From positions 1 through 29,943 of the forward strand of contig CAJTSJ010000032.1 in assembly GCA_910578785.1 (NCBI GenBank): a stretch of 29,943 bases of DNA. Direction: 5' to 3'. Shown one piece after another: positions 1-8,671 of the stretch (within the stretch, counting starts at the first letter, position 1; each line of letters starts with the position of its first letter). Position numbers and translations under genes: made by a program. The notes under the pieces are model-generated. The model worked only from the letters and a program-made list of their open reading frames with translations. It was not told the origin of the DNA and did no database searches. The stretch is from an uncultured Muribaculum sp. GTDB lineage: Bacteria; Bacteroidota; Bacteroidia; Bacteroidales; Muribaculaceae.

Positions 1-70
1 GGAACAATTCATCAAACACTTTCGCTAATTTTGCACTTGCTTGTTGACTCTACAGGCATTAATTTTCGAA

Positions 71-101
71 TTCGGTATTTGGATATTTTTTTGTATTTTT
101 G
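71..101 (+). promoter_or_regulatory. Candidate promoter of the parE operon
   Basis: TATTTTTG at 94-101 matches the Bacteroides -7 consensus TAnnTTTG. A weak -33 box (TTCG, 71-74) lies 19 bases upstream. A second -7-like element, TAATTTTG, sits at 26-33 without a visible -33 partner. Predicted transcription would start near 108, giving a short leader before the ATG at 146. Confidence 0.5.
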
Positions 102-143
102 TAGATTGAAAATCAAAATAACCAATTACTTGCCAAATACCGA
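72..143. repeat. 11-bp perfect inverted repeat bracketing the parE promoter
   Basis: The left arm TCGGTATTTGG (72-82) and right arm CCAAATACCGA (133-143) are exact reverse complements. They are separated by 50 bases that contain the best -7 box for parE, and the right arm ends two bases before the ATG. The arrangement could be an invertible promoter segment, a pair of operator half-sites, or an mRNA stem if transcription starts further upstream at the other -7-like box (26-33). The repeat itself is seen directly; its function is inferred. Confidence 0.6.
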
Positions 144-145
144 CA

Positions 146-2095
146 ATGACAGACAACCCCGACATACTTCCCCAGCTGCCCGATGCCGGAAACGGTGCCG
201 AATATACCGGCGACGACATCAAGACCCTCGTATGGTATGAACACATCAGACTTCGTCCCGGCATGTACATCGGCAAACTCGGAGACGGATCGCAAAGCGA
301 CGACGGCATATACGTGTTGGCCAAGGAGGTCATCGACAATGCCATCGACGAATACATGATGGGGTTCGGCAAGCAGATATCGATAGACGTCGACGAGACT
401 TCAGTCAGCGTCCGTGACTACGGACGAGGCATTCCGCTGGATAAAGTGGCCGACGTATCGTCAAAGATGAACACCGGAGCCAAATACGACTCAAAGGCAT
501 TCAAAAAGTCAGTAGGCCTGAACGGTGTCGGCATTAAGGCTGTCAACGCTTTGTCGACCGACTTCTTCATACGCAGTGTGCGCGACGGTCAGCAACACTC
601 AATCGAGTTCAAATGCGGAAAGCTCGTAAAGGACTACGGCATAGAGCCATCCGACAAGCCTAACGGCACATTGGTCAGATTCACTCCCGACGCGAGTCTG
701 TTTCGCGACTACCGCTATCGCGAGGAATACCTGATTCAGCTGGTCAAGAATTATACATTTCTCAACACCGGCCTGTCGATTTATCTCAACGGCAAAAAGT
801 ATTATTCGCGCAACGGCCTGCTCGACCTGCTCAAAGAGAATCTTACCACCGAACCGCTCTATCCGATAATCCACCTCAAGGGCGACGACATCGAGGCCGT
901 AATCACCCACACACGACAATTCGGCGAAGAATATTACTCATTTGTCAACGGCCAGCACACCTCGCAGGGCGGTACACACCTCACTGCATTCCGCGAGGCT
1001 GTGTCGCGCACCATCAAAGAGTATTCGGGAAAGAACTTCGAATACTCCGACATACGCGGAGGCATGGTGGCGGCCATATCAATAAAAGTCGAGGAACCGA
1101 TGTTCGAGTCCCAGACCAAGACCAAACTCGGTTCACGCGACATGGGACCTGAAGGACCTACCGTAGCCAAATTCATAGGCGACTTCATAAAAAAGGAACT
1201 TGACAACTATCTGCACATAAACCGCGACACAGCCGACATCCTGATCAAGAAGATTCAGGAAAACGAACGCGAACGCAAGGCTATGGCGGGAGTAACGAAA
1301 GTGGTGCGTGAGAAAGCAAAGAAAGCCGCCATCAACAATAAAAAACTGCTTGACTGCCGCGTTCACCTGTCGGATTCCAGAGGCAACGAAGACCGCAAGA
1401 ATGCATCCTCTATATTCATCACCGAGGGCGATTCGGCAGCCGGTTCCATCACCAAAATACGCGACGTGGAGACACAGGCCGTATTCTCGTTGCGAGGCAA
1501 ACCGCTTAACACCTACGGCATGCCTCTTGTCGACGTTTACAAGAACGACGAATTCGCCCTCCTGCGCGCCGCCCTAAACATCGAGGACAGCCTCGACGAC
1601 CTGCGCTACAACAAGGTAATCATAGCCACCGATGCCGATGTCGACGGAATGCACATCCGTCTGCTTCTGCTGACATATTTCCTTCAGTTCTTTCCCGAAC
1701 TGATCAAGAAAGGACATGTCTATGTGCTTCAGACTCCGCTGTTCAGAGTACGCAACAAAGCCACCACGCGGCGTCTCGGATCCAAAAACGCAAAAAAATC
1801 ATCGTCGAAGACAACCGACGACACACTATATTGTTATAATGATGAAGAGCGCGTAGCCGCCATCAACAAATTCGGCAACAACGCCGAAATAACCCGATTC
1901 AAAGGTTTAGGAGAAATTTCGCCTGAAGAATTCCGAGGATTCATCGGTCCGGACATACGTCTTGACCGCGTGACGCTCCGTAAAGAGGATGCCGTCGACG
2001 AACTGCTTGAATTCTATATGGGGAAAAACACTGCTGAACGTCAGAATTTTATAATTGACAACCTCGTAGTAGAAGATGACTCTGAAATATCGTGA
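146..2095 (+). CDS. parE: DNA topoisomerase IV subunit B (ParE-type)
   Basis: This is the ATPase subunit of a type IIA topoisomerase, which with ParC decatenates and relaxes DNA. The GHKL ATPase fold shows E61/N65 (EVIDNAIDEY), DYGRGIP at 91-97 and GLNGVG at 124-129. The transducer domain carries QTK at 323-325. The Toprim domain carries EGDSAAGS at 427-434 and DADVDG at 496-501, followed by the FKGLGE motif near the C-terminus. At 649 aa it has the usual Bacteroidales ParE length. The opening RPGMYIGKLGDG...DDGIY and SSKMNTGAKYDS segments are those of ParE rather than GyrB. No subunit A gene is visible. The 3' end overlaps coaD by 20 bases, so the two are probably translated from one message. 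Confidence 0.93.
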   Translation: MTDNPDILPQLPDAGNGAEYTGDDIKTLVWYEHIRLRPGMYIGKLGDGSQSDDGIYVLAKEVIDNAIDEYMMGFGKQISIDVDETSVSVRDYGRGIPLDKVADVSSKMNTGAKYDSKAFKKSVGLNGVGIKAVNALSTDFFIRSVRDGQQHSIEFKCGKLVKDYGIEPSDKPNGTLVRFTPDASLFRDYRYREEYLIQLVKNYTFLNTGLSIYLNGKKYYSRNGLLDLLKENLTTEPLYPIIHLKGDDIEAVITHTRQFGEEYYSFVNGQHTSQGGTHLTAFREAVSRTIKEYSGKNFEYSDIRGGMVAAISIKVEEPMFESQTKTKLGSRDMGPEGPTVAKFIGDFIKKELDNYLHINRDTADILIKKIQENERERKAMAGVTKVVREKAKKAAINNKKLLDCRVHLSDSRGNEDRKNASSIFITEGDSAAGSITKIRDVETQAVFSLRGKPLNTYGMPLVDVYKNDEFALLRAALNIEDSLDDLRYNKVIIATDADVDGMHIRLLLLTYFLQFFPELIKKGHVYVLQTPLFRVRNKATTRRLGSKNAKKSSSKTTDDTLYCYNDEERVAAINKFGNNAEITRFKGLGEISPEEFRGFIGPDIRLDRVTLRKEDAVDELLEFYMGKNTAERQNFIIDNLVVEDDSEIS

Positions 2096-2549
2096 ACGCA
2101 TAGCCATATACCCGGGCACATTCGATCCTTTCACCATAGGCCACCAGTCGATTGTCGAACGCGGACTGCTGTTGTTTGACAAAATCATCGTGGCCGTCGG
2201 CATCAACGACAACAAACGATGCTTCCAGCCAACCGAAAAGAGAGTCGAAGCCATTAAGAAAGTGCTTAAGGACGACCCCCGCATAGAAGTCGTGAGCTAC
2301 GACGGCCTGACCGTAGACATAGCGCGCGACCACAACGCACAGTTCATCCTGCGCGGAGTCCGCACCGTGGCCGACTATGAGTATGAACGCAACCTCGCCT
2401 ATGCCAACCGACAGATATCCGGCATTGAGACCGTTTTGCTCTACACTCTTCCCGAACTCCAGTATGTCAGTTCAACCATGGTGCGCGACCTCGACCGATG
2501 CGGCTATGACATAAGTCCGTTTGTCCCCGGAGTCGACCCTGATAGATAA
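2076..2549 (+). CDS. coaD: Phosphopantetheine adenylyltransferase
   Basis: CoaD catalyses the fourth step of coenzyme A synthesis, joining 4'-phosphopantetheine and ATP to give dephospho-CoA, in the cytoplasm. The 157-aa length is typical. The nucleotidyltransferase signature YPGTFDPFTIGH lies at residues 12-23 with TIGH at 20-23. LRGVR (92-96) is the conserved central substrate-binding segment and VSST (131-134) is the C-terminal motif of the family. The ATG lies inside the last codons of parE, in a different frame, and the start fits the family N-terminus (a few residues before the first beta strand). The peptidase gene follows after 33 bases. Confidence 0.95.
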   Translation: MTLKYRERIAIYPGTFDPFTIGHQSIVERGLLLFDKIIVAVGINDNKRCFQPTEKRVEAIKKVLKDDPRIEVVSYDGLTVDIARDHNAQFILRGVRTVADYEYERNLAYANRQISGIETVLLYTLPELQYVSSTMVRDLDRCGYDISPFVPGVDPDR

Positions 2550-2582
2550 CATCCACCCAAACCACATTAAGAATATACGCAC

Positions 2583-4187
2583 ATGAAAAAGATATTATCG
2601 ATACTGACACTTATAGCATGGTCTGTACCGGTGCTGTTCAGCCAGCAACAGCAATTTCGCTGGACACCTGACGACAAATTAAAATATGCAGAACGAATCA
2701 TTTCGTCATATTATGTCGAAGAGGTCGACCGCGACACCATTGTCGATGAGGCCATCAAGGCCATGTTAAAGACTCTTGACCCGCATTCAATATACTCCAC
2801 TCCCGAAGAGACCCGCGAGCTTAACGAACCGCTTAGCGGCAACTTCAGCGGCATCGGCATCAAGTTCAACCTCGTCTCGACCGACACGCTTTACGTCATA
2901 GAGACAGTGGCAGGCGGACCGGCTAAAAAAGTCGGTTTACAACCCGGCGACCGGATCATCAAGGTCAACGACACCATAATAGCGGGAGTCAAGATGAAAA
3001 ATTCAGAAATCATGAAGCGCCTGCGTGGTCCAAAAGGCACCGTGGTCAATGTTGAAGTCATGCGCAAGGGAGTCCCCGACCTGATTGAATTTGACATCAC
3101 GCGCGACGACATACCCATCTACAGCGTCGAGGCGGCATACATGGCCGACCCGACTACAGGCTATATCCTCGTCACACAGTTCGGAGAGAACACCCCAAAA
3201 GAATTTGCAGACGCTCTCGGAAAGCTCAAGAAGCAGGGCATGAAGAACCTTATTATCGATCTTCAGGGCAACGGAGGAGGCTATCTGAACGCGGCCTATG
3301 AACTCGCCGCCAACTTTCTGAAAAAGGGCGACCTTCTCGTCTACACCGACGGACCGAGAATACCCACCAACGTATACAAGGCAGAAAAGGACGGTATATT
3401 CCCCAAAGACGGCCGTGTGGTTGTTCTCGTCGACCAATATTCAGCTTCGGCGAGCGAGATTCTGTCAGGCGCGCTGCAAGACCATGACCGTGCGGCCATA
3501 ATAGGACGCCGCACATTCGGAAAGGGACTCGTACAACGTCCGTTTCCGTTCCCCGACGGCTCGATGATACGCCTGACCGTGTCAAAATACTACACCCCTT
3601 CAGGAAGATGCATCCAGAAACCTTACACCAAGGGCGACTTCGACGACTACGTCTCAGACATAAAGAACCGTTACGAATCAGGCGAATTCATGCACTCCGA
3701 CTCAATTCATCTGCCGGACTCGCTGCAATACCGCACCCTCCACAAGCATCGTCTGGTCTACGGCGGAGGAGGCATAATGCCAGACCGCTTTGTTCCTATT
3801 GACACCACGTGGTACTCACCTTATTACCGTGACATGATGGCCAAGGGAGTATTCAACAAATACATCCTGAACTATGTCGATTCGCACAGGAAAGAGCTAT
3901 TGAAAAAGTATCCCGACGAACAGGCGTTCATTGACAAATTCACGCCATCCGGCGAATTTACCGACGGCTTTATCGCCATGGGCAAAGAGTCCGGCGTAGA
4001 ATACAATGAAGAGGAATACCGTAAAAGTGAGAAATATATAGGCACAATATTGAAAGCCCTGTTGGCAAGCGACCTATACGACAGCTCGTCATATTCAAGA
4101 GTCGTCAACGAGATTAACCCCACATACCGGGAAGGCCTCAGACTGATAAACGACAAAAAGGAATATGAGCGCTTGCTCGGGAAATAA
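2583..4187 (+). CDS. S41 family C-terminal processing peptidase
   Basis: This is a secreted serine protease of the CtpA/Prc type, 534 aa. A signal peptide occupies about residues 1-20. An N-terminal helical segment precedes a PDZ domain (about 85-165, with the substrate loop GIGIKF and the PGDRII motif) and the S41 domain (about 190-350). The catalytic pair is read as Ser289 in SASASEI and Lys314 in TFGKG, 25 residues apart as in E. coli Tsp. The tail (about 350-534) extends past the catalytic domain, as is common in Bacteroidales CTPs. The likely site of action is the periplasm, where it would cleave proteins from their C-termini. Its targets cannot be read from the sequence. It lies in the parE-coaD-hflX run. 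Confidence 0.9.
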   Translation: MKKILSILTLIAWSVPVLFSQQQQFRWTPDDKLKYAERIISSYYVEEVDRDTIVDEAIKAMLKTLDPHSIYSTPEETRELNEPLSGNFSGIGIKFNLVSTDTLYVIETVAGGPAKKVGLQPGDRIIKVNDTIIAGVKMKNSEIMKRLRGPKGTVVNVEVMRKGVPDLIEFDITRDDIPIYSVEAAYMADPTTGYILVTQFGENTPKEFADALGKLKKQGMKNLIIDLQGNGGGYLNAAYELAANFLKKGDLLVYTDGPRIPTNVYKAEKDGIFPKDGRVVVLVDQYSASASEILSGALQDHDRAAIIGRRTFGKGLVQRPFPFPDGSMIRLTVSKYYTPSGRCIQKPYTKGDFDDYVSDIKNRYESGEFMHSDSIHLPDSLQYRTLHKHRLVYGGGGIMPDRFVPIDTTWYSPYYRDMMAKGVFNKYILNYVDSHRKELLKKYPDEQAFIDKFTPSGEFTDGFIAMGKESGVEYNEEEYRKSEKYIGTILKALLASDLYDSSSYSRVVNEINPTYREGLRLINDKKEYERLLGK

Positions 4188-4215
4188 ACAAGCATCTACT
4201 AATTACAGTCAATAG

Positions 4216-5481
4216 ATGAAAGAGAACGTCATAAGCAAGGAAACCTCTGAAAAGACAGTGCTGGTAGGACTTATCACACCTCAGCAGAATGAGGCAAAGG
4301 CCAACGAATATCTTGACGAACTGGCTTTTCTGGCCGACACGGCCGGAGCCGTAACTGAAAAGAGATTCCTGCAGAGAGTCGACTACCCCAACCCGCGAAC
4401 ATTTGTAGGCAAAGGCAAGCTGGAGGAAATCAAACAATATGTCGAAGACAATGAAATAGGCCTTGTCATTTTCGACGACGACCTGACCACCAAGCAGGTG
4501 GCCAATCTCGAACGCGAGCTTCAGGTCAAGATTCTCGACCGTACAAGTCTGATATTGGACATTTTCGCAAAAAGAGCGCAGACAGCCAACGCCAAGACCC
4601 AGGTTGAACTCGCGCAATATCAATACCTGTTGCCACGGCTGACCAGAATGTGGACCCACCTCGAACGTCAGCGAGGCGGTATCGGTATGCGCGGTCCCGG
4701 TGAAACCCAGATTGAGACCGACCGCCGAATAATTCTCGACAAGATATCACGATTGAAAGATGAACTGGCGAGCATCGACAAACAGAAATCAATCCAGCGC
4801 AAGAACCGGGGCAAACTGACGCGTGTGGCACTTGTCGGATATACCAACGTCGGAAAGTCCACGCTGATGAACCTGTTGAGCAAAAGCGACGTCTTTGCCG
4901 AAAACAAGCTGTTCGCCACCCTCGACACCACTGTCCGCAAGGTCATCATCGACAATCTGCCCTTTCTGCTGACCGACACCGTAGGGTTCATACGCAAGCT
5001 TCCTACCCATCTTGTGAATTCATTCAAATCGACGCTCGACGAAGTGCGCGACGCCGACATCCTCGTGCACGTGGTCGACATCAGCCACCCGCAATTCGAG
5101 GAACAGATTGAAGTTGTCAACAAGACTCTTGCCGAAATATGCGGGCCGGACAACGACAAAAAGATAATCATGGTGTTCAACAAAATCGATGCATTCACCT
5201 ACACGCCGAAGGACGACGACGACCTGACCCCCAGAACGAGGGAAAACGTCTCGCTCGATGAACTGAAAGCATCGTGGATGGCGAAGATGAACGACGACTG
5301 CGTGTTCATCTCGGCAAAGAAACAAATCAATATCGATGAGTTAAAGGAGAAACTATACGAAAAAGCCAAGGAGGTGCACACCGCCAGATTCCCGTACAAC
5401 GACTTTTTGTTTCAGAAATACGACACCTGCGACACTCCTGAAGGCAACGACGACATAACTTCGGTTCAGTCTCCGGAATAA
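4216..5481 (+). CDS. hflX: Ribosome-associated GTPase HflX
   Basis: HflX is a TRAFAC GTPase that binds the 50S subunit and splits stalled or hibernating ribosomes. The 421-aa protein shows the N-terminal HflX domain (NPRTFVGKGK at about 59-68), the glycine-rich linker GGIGMRGPGE at 154-163, the G1 loop GYTNVGKST at 208-216, TLDTT at 235-239, the G3 motif DTVGF at 254-258, the G4 motif NKID at 322-325 and a G5-like SAK near the end. All nucleotide-binding motifs are intact. The gene starts 28 bases after the peptidase gene and no separate promoter is obvious, so cotranscription is likely. Confidence 0.95.
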   Translation: MKENVISKETSEKTVLVGLITPQQNEAKANEYLDELAFLADTAGAVTEKRFLQRVDYPNPRTFVGKGKLEEIKQYVEDNEIGLVIFDDDLTTKQVANLERELQVKILDRTSLILDIFAKRAQTANAKTQVELAQYQYLLPRLTRMWTHLERQRGGIGMRGPGETQIETDRRIILDKISRLKDELASIDKQKSIQRKNRGKLTRVALVGYTNVGKSTLMNLLSKSDVFAENKLFATLDTTVRKVIIDNLPFLLTDTVGFIRKLPTHLVNSFKSTLDEVRDADILVHVVDISHPQFEEQIEVVNKTLAEICGPDNDKKIIMVFNKIDAFTYTPKDDDDLTPRTRENVSLDELKASWMAKMNDDCVFISAKKQINIDELKEKLYEKAKEVHTARFPYNDFLFQKYDTCDTPEGNDDITSVQSPE

Positions 5482-5516
5482 GTTTCCTTAAAATCAATCT
5501 TAATCATTATCTGCAC

Positions 5517-7496
5517 ATGGCAACATATCGCAATCTAACCGACACCGAAAGAGAGCGACTCAGACAGAACGGATGCCGTTGCTCCAACTGGGCTTTAATC
5601 CATGTAAAGGATGGCTTCAATCCTTGCCAGTATGTCAGGACATGCTTTTCAGGCGAAGTATACCTCGGTCTGACCGACCGGCCTGTATCAGACGGCACAG
5701 GGCCGGCTATGGAATCAGGCATATTCGACTCCAACATAAACAATTGCACGATAGGCGACAATGTCAGAATCGCTAATGTCAGTGACTACCTGTCAAACTA
5801 CATTGTCGGCAACGGATGCTACATAGCCAATGTCGGATCTATAACGGCAAATCCTGGAGCTTCCTTCGGCAACGGAACCCGCGTAAATGTCCTTAACGAG
5901 ACCGGAGGGCGCACCAACATCATATACGACCGCATGTCGTCACAGATAGCCTACATGCTGACATTCTACCGTCATGACACTGAATTTATCAATGCGCTGA
6001 CCGGCATTATCATGCGCTATGCCGAATCCATGCGTGCCGACTTCGGATCGATAGGCGACAACGCGGTCATAACCAACTGCCTGTCTGTCGAAGATGTAAG
6101 GATAGAATCGGGAGCAAAAATCAGCGGAGCATCACGGCTCGTCGACGGGACCGTCGGTGTCAGTGCCTTCATAGGTCCTGGAGTGATTGCCGAACATTTC
6201 ATTATCCAGTCACAGGCCGTAGTCGACAATGCATCTATATTAAAAAACACGCTCGTCGGACAAGCCGCGCGCATAAGCAACTGCTTCGTGTCGCACGACT
6301 CGCTGTTCTTCGCCAACTGTGTGATGGAATGCGGAGAAGCCGTATCCACTTTTGCCGGACCGCATACCGTGTCTATGCATAAGTCATCATTACTTATCGG
6401 AGGTTACTTCTCATTTTTCAATGCCGGATCAGGCACAAACCAAAGCAACCACCTCTACAAGCTCGGACCGATGCATCAGGGCGTAATGGGACGCGGATGC
6501 AAGACCGCAAGCAACTCGTATGTAATGTGGCCGGCCCGGTTTGGAGGATTTACTCTTGTCAGCGGTTGCCACTACGGCCATCCCGACACCTCGGCTTTGC
6601 CATATTCCTACGCACTGGCCCAAAACGGCAAAACGCACATAATTCCTGCCGCAAACTTAAAGACGGTCGGCACAATACGCGACCTCATGAAATGGGGCAC
6701 CCGTGATGCCAGAGATTCCGGCATGGAGCGCTACGACATAATTAATTACGACAATCTGAGTCCGGTAACCACAAACGGCATGTACGGGGCCATAGCTTTT
6801 CTTAACGAATTTGACTCATGTCCGACCATCGCCGAACAGCATAGGTTCCATATAGAGCCTACCGCCATTAAAAAGGGAAAAGAATATTATGCCATCGGTG
6901 TGGAATACTTCATGGGTGAAGCATTCGTGCAGAGACTGTTTGCGATAGAGCCCAACACCGGGTCGGAGCTTAGGACCCAGCTTGCCGGCAATCAGGAGAA
7001 AGCATACCAGAAATGGACCGATATTGCAGGTATGATTGCCCCCTCGGAACTTTTGGAGGAACTCTGTACAAAGGTTGCCTCGGGAGCTATCGACTCTATT
7101 GAAAGCATCGAATCGACTCTCAGGGCCATAAACGACCGTTACTATGACCTGAAATGGGCTTATGTCCAGGAAAATCTTGTTCGATGCTACAAAGTATCAA
7201 TCGACGACATGACTCCCGAAATAGCCATATCCATCATCAACCGCTGGAGGGAGGCAGCATGCGCACTTGACCGGCTGCGCAAGGAAGACGCCATGAAAGA
7301 CTTCGCGCCCGACATGGCCACAGGATTCGGCATCGACGGCGACCGGGAGTGCAAAGAGATTGATTTCAAGGCTGTCCACGGCAATCCGGAAGAAAACGGA
7401 GTCATCGTAAGCGTTCACAAACACTACGCCGATGCCCTACTTGACGCTCATGAAATGATCTCAAGGATTAAAAAGACGTTTGCTATTACCGATTAA
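5517..7496 (+). CDS. DUF4954-type left-handed beta-helix protein of unknown function
   Basis: The 659-aa protein has no signal peptide. Its first 400 residues contain many hexapeptide-like turns (for example CTIGDNVRIANV at about 76-87, and stretches near 175-260), as in left-handed beta-helix acyl- or nucleotidyl-transferases. The C-terminal third is helical. The overall pattern (F-S-G-E-V-Y-L-G near residue 45, the GPMHQGVMGRG block near 322-332, a conserved HYGHPDTS segment) matches the DUF4954 family widespread in Bacteroidota, whose function I do not know. Four cysteines cluster at the N-terminus (C20, C22, C37, C43), which could bind a metal or be incidental. It follows hflX by 35 bases, and its end overlaps the -33 box of the next promoter. 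Confidence 0.7.
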   Translation: MATYRNLTDTERERLRQNGCRCSNWALIHVKDGFNPCQYVRTCFSGEVYLGLTDRPVSDGTGPAMESGIFDSNINNCTIGDNVRIANVSDYLSNYIVGNGCYIANVGSITANPGASFGNGTRVNVLNETGGRTNIIYDRMSSQIAYMLTFYRHDTEFINALTGIIMRYAESMRADFGSIGDNAVITNCLSVEDVRIESGAKISGASRLVDGTVGVSAFIGPGVIAEHFIIQSQAVVDNASILKNTLVGQAARISNCFVSHDSLFFANCVMECGEAVSTFAGPHTVSMHKSSLLIGGYFSFFNAGSGTNQSNHLYKLGPMHQGVMGRGCKTASNSYVMWPARFGGFTLVSGCHYGHPDTSALPYSYALAQNGKTHIIPAANLKTVGTIRDLMKWGTRDARDSGMERYDIINYDNLSPVTTNGMYGAIAFLNEFDSCPTIAEQHRFHIEPTAIKKGKEYYAIGVEYFMGEAFVQRLFAIEPNTGSELRTQLAGNQEKAYQKWTDIAGMIAPSELLEELCTKVASGAIDSIESIESTLRAINDRYYDLKWAYVQENLVRCYKVSIDDMTPEIAISIINRWREAACALDRLRKEDAMKDFAPDMATGFGIDGDRECKEIDFKAVHGNPEENGVIVSVHKHYADALLDAHEMISRIKKTFAITD

Positions 7497-7510
7497 ACGT
7501 ATTACCTTTG
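7479..7510 (+). promoter_or_regulatory. Near-consensus promoter of the lipoprotein-glycosyltransferase operon
   Basis: TTTG at 7479-7482 and TACCTTTG at 7503-7510 are separated by 20 bases, a full match to the Bacteroides TTTG-N(19-21)-TAnnTTTG consensus. The -33 box lies inside the last codons of the DUF4954 gene. Transcription should start near 7517, about 40 bases before the next ATG. Confidence 0.8.
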
Positions 7511-7558
7511 CAGACTACAGTATAATATAAATCATAAATCACTCAACTTCTTAATTGA

Positions 7559-8653
7559 ATGAAACATATTTTTGCAAAAACGTGTTGCGCCATATTCGGA
7601 ACCGCGCTTCTGATTGGATGCGATTCAGTAAATAAATGGAAAATCGAAGGTACCGTTGAAGGAGCCGAAAACAAAGACCTGATTCTTCAGACTTCAGAGA
7701 ACGGACGCTGGTACACGGTAGACACTGTCAAGACCGACAAGAACGGCAAATTCAGCTATGCGCATGAACCGAACGCATATCCCGACATTTACCGTCTGAA
7801 TCTCGACAGCAAGAGCATATACTTCCCCATCGACAGCACAGAGAGCGTAAGCATTACAGCCAATGCATCCGACTTCGACCGCAACTATACGATTGCAGGT
7901 TCTGCCGATGCCGATATGATGATGACAGTAGAGAAACGCATCGCCGAGACCATAAACAACGTCGGCATAGCCAATGCCCCGACAGACTCGCTGCTTAAAC
8001 GCGACCTCAGCGGTATGATTCTAAGCAATCCGGCAAGCATCATGGCCTACTACATCGTCAACAAGCAGATTAACGGACAGCACATATTCAATCCGGCCAA
8101 CCAGTTTGACAACCGTGTGTTAGGAGCCATTGCCAATGCCTACAACGAATTCCGGCCTACCGACCCGCGCACCGGCTATCTTAAAGAAGTGTTCCTGCGC
8201 AACCGTCAGTTGTCGGCAGGACTTCCTACCGACACTATAGAAGTGACCGAACTTCCGTTTTTCAACATCAGCCTTTCCGACAACACCGGTACAATGCATA
8301 ATCTGAACGACGTGGTGGCTCGCAACAAGGTCGTAGTGCTTAGCTTCACTGTCTACGCAGCTGAAGGTTCGACAGCCTACAACGTGGCTCTTGCCGATGC
8401 ATACGATAAGTATCGCTCAAAGGGAATGGAGATATACCAGGTAGCTGTAGATGAAGACGAATTCCAGTGGAAGCAGTCGGCCAAGAATCTGCCTTGGATC
8501 ACCGTCTACAATCCGTTGACCAACGGAGGAACAGTGCTGAACGTATACAATGTCCGCACACTTCCCACGACCTACATACTTGCCAACGGCGAGCTTGTCG
8601 ACAGAGTTGACGACCTGTCAAAGCTTAACTCTACGATAAGCAAATACCTGTAA
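7559..8653 (+). CDS. DUF4369 / thioredoxin-fold lipoprotein lacking CxxC
   Basis: The 364-aa precursor has a signal peptide ending in a lipobox (LLIGC, lipidated Cys21). A DUF4369-like beta domain follows (about 28-115: WKIEGTVEGAENKDLIL...), then a helical linker and a TlpA/AhpC-like thioredoxin fold (about 230-364). The fold keeps the cis-proline loop (TLPTT at 334-338), but the usual CxxC position, just after the LSF strand, reads YAAEGST. It should therefore not be a classical thiol-disulfide oxidoreductase. Such proteins are common in Bacteroidales envelopes and are poorly characterised. It is the first gene after a strong promoter and is followed after 18 bases by a glycosyltransferase gene. 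Confidence 0.75.
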   Translation: MKHIFAKTCCAIFGTALLIGCDSVNKWKIEGTVEGAENKDLILQTSENGRWYTVDTVKTDKNGKFSYAHEPNAYPDIYRLNLDSKSIYFPIDSTESVSITANASDFDRNYTIAGSADADMMMTVEKRIAETINNVGIANAPTDSLLKRDLSGMILSNPASIMAYYIVNKQINGQHIFNPANQFDNRVLGAIANAYNEFRPTDPRTGYLKEVFLRNRQLSAGLPTDTIEVTELPFFNISLSDNTGTMHNLNDVVARNKVVVLSFTVYAAEGSTAYNVALADAYDKYRSKGMEIYQVAVDEDEFQWKQSAKNLPWITVYNPLTNGGTVLNVYNVRTLPTTYILANGELVDRVDDLSKLNSTISKYL

Positions 8654-8671
8654 TTCGGTCTGCAGAAAGCC

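Noticed and set aside
146..2095. Assignment of the first gene as gyrB
   Set aside because: The RPGMYIGKLGDG and DDGIY segments and the SSKMNTGAKYDS region are the Bacteroidales ParE pattern; GyrB has a different N-terminal sequence.
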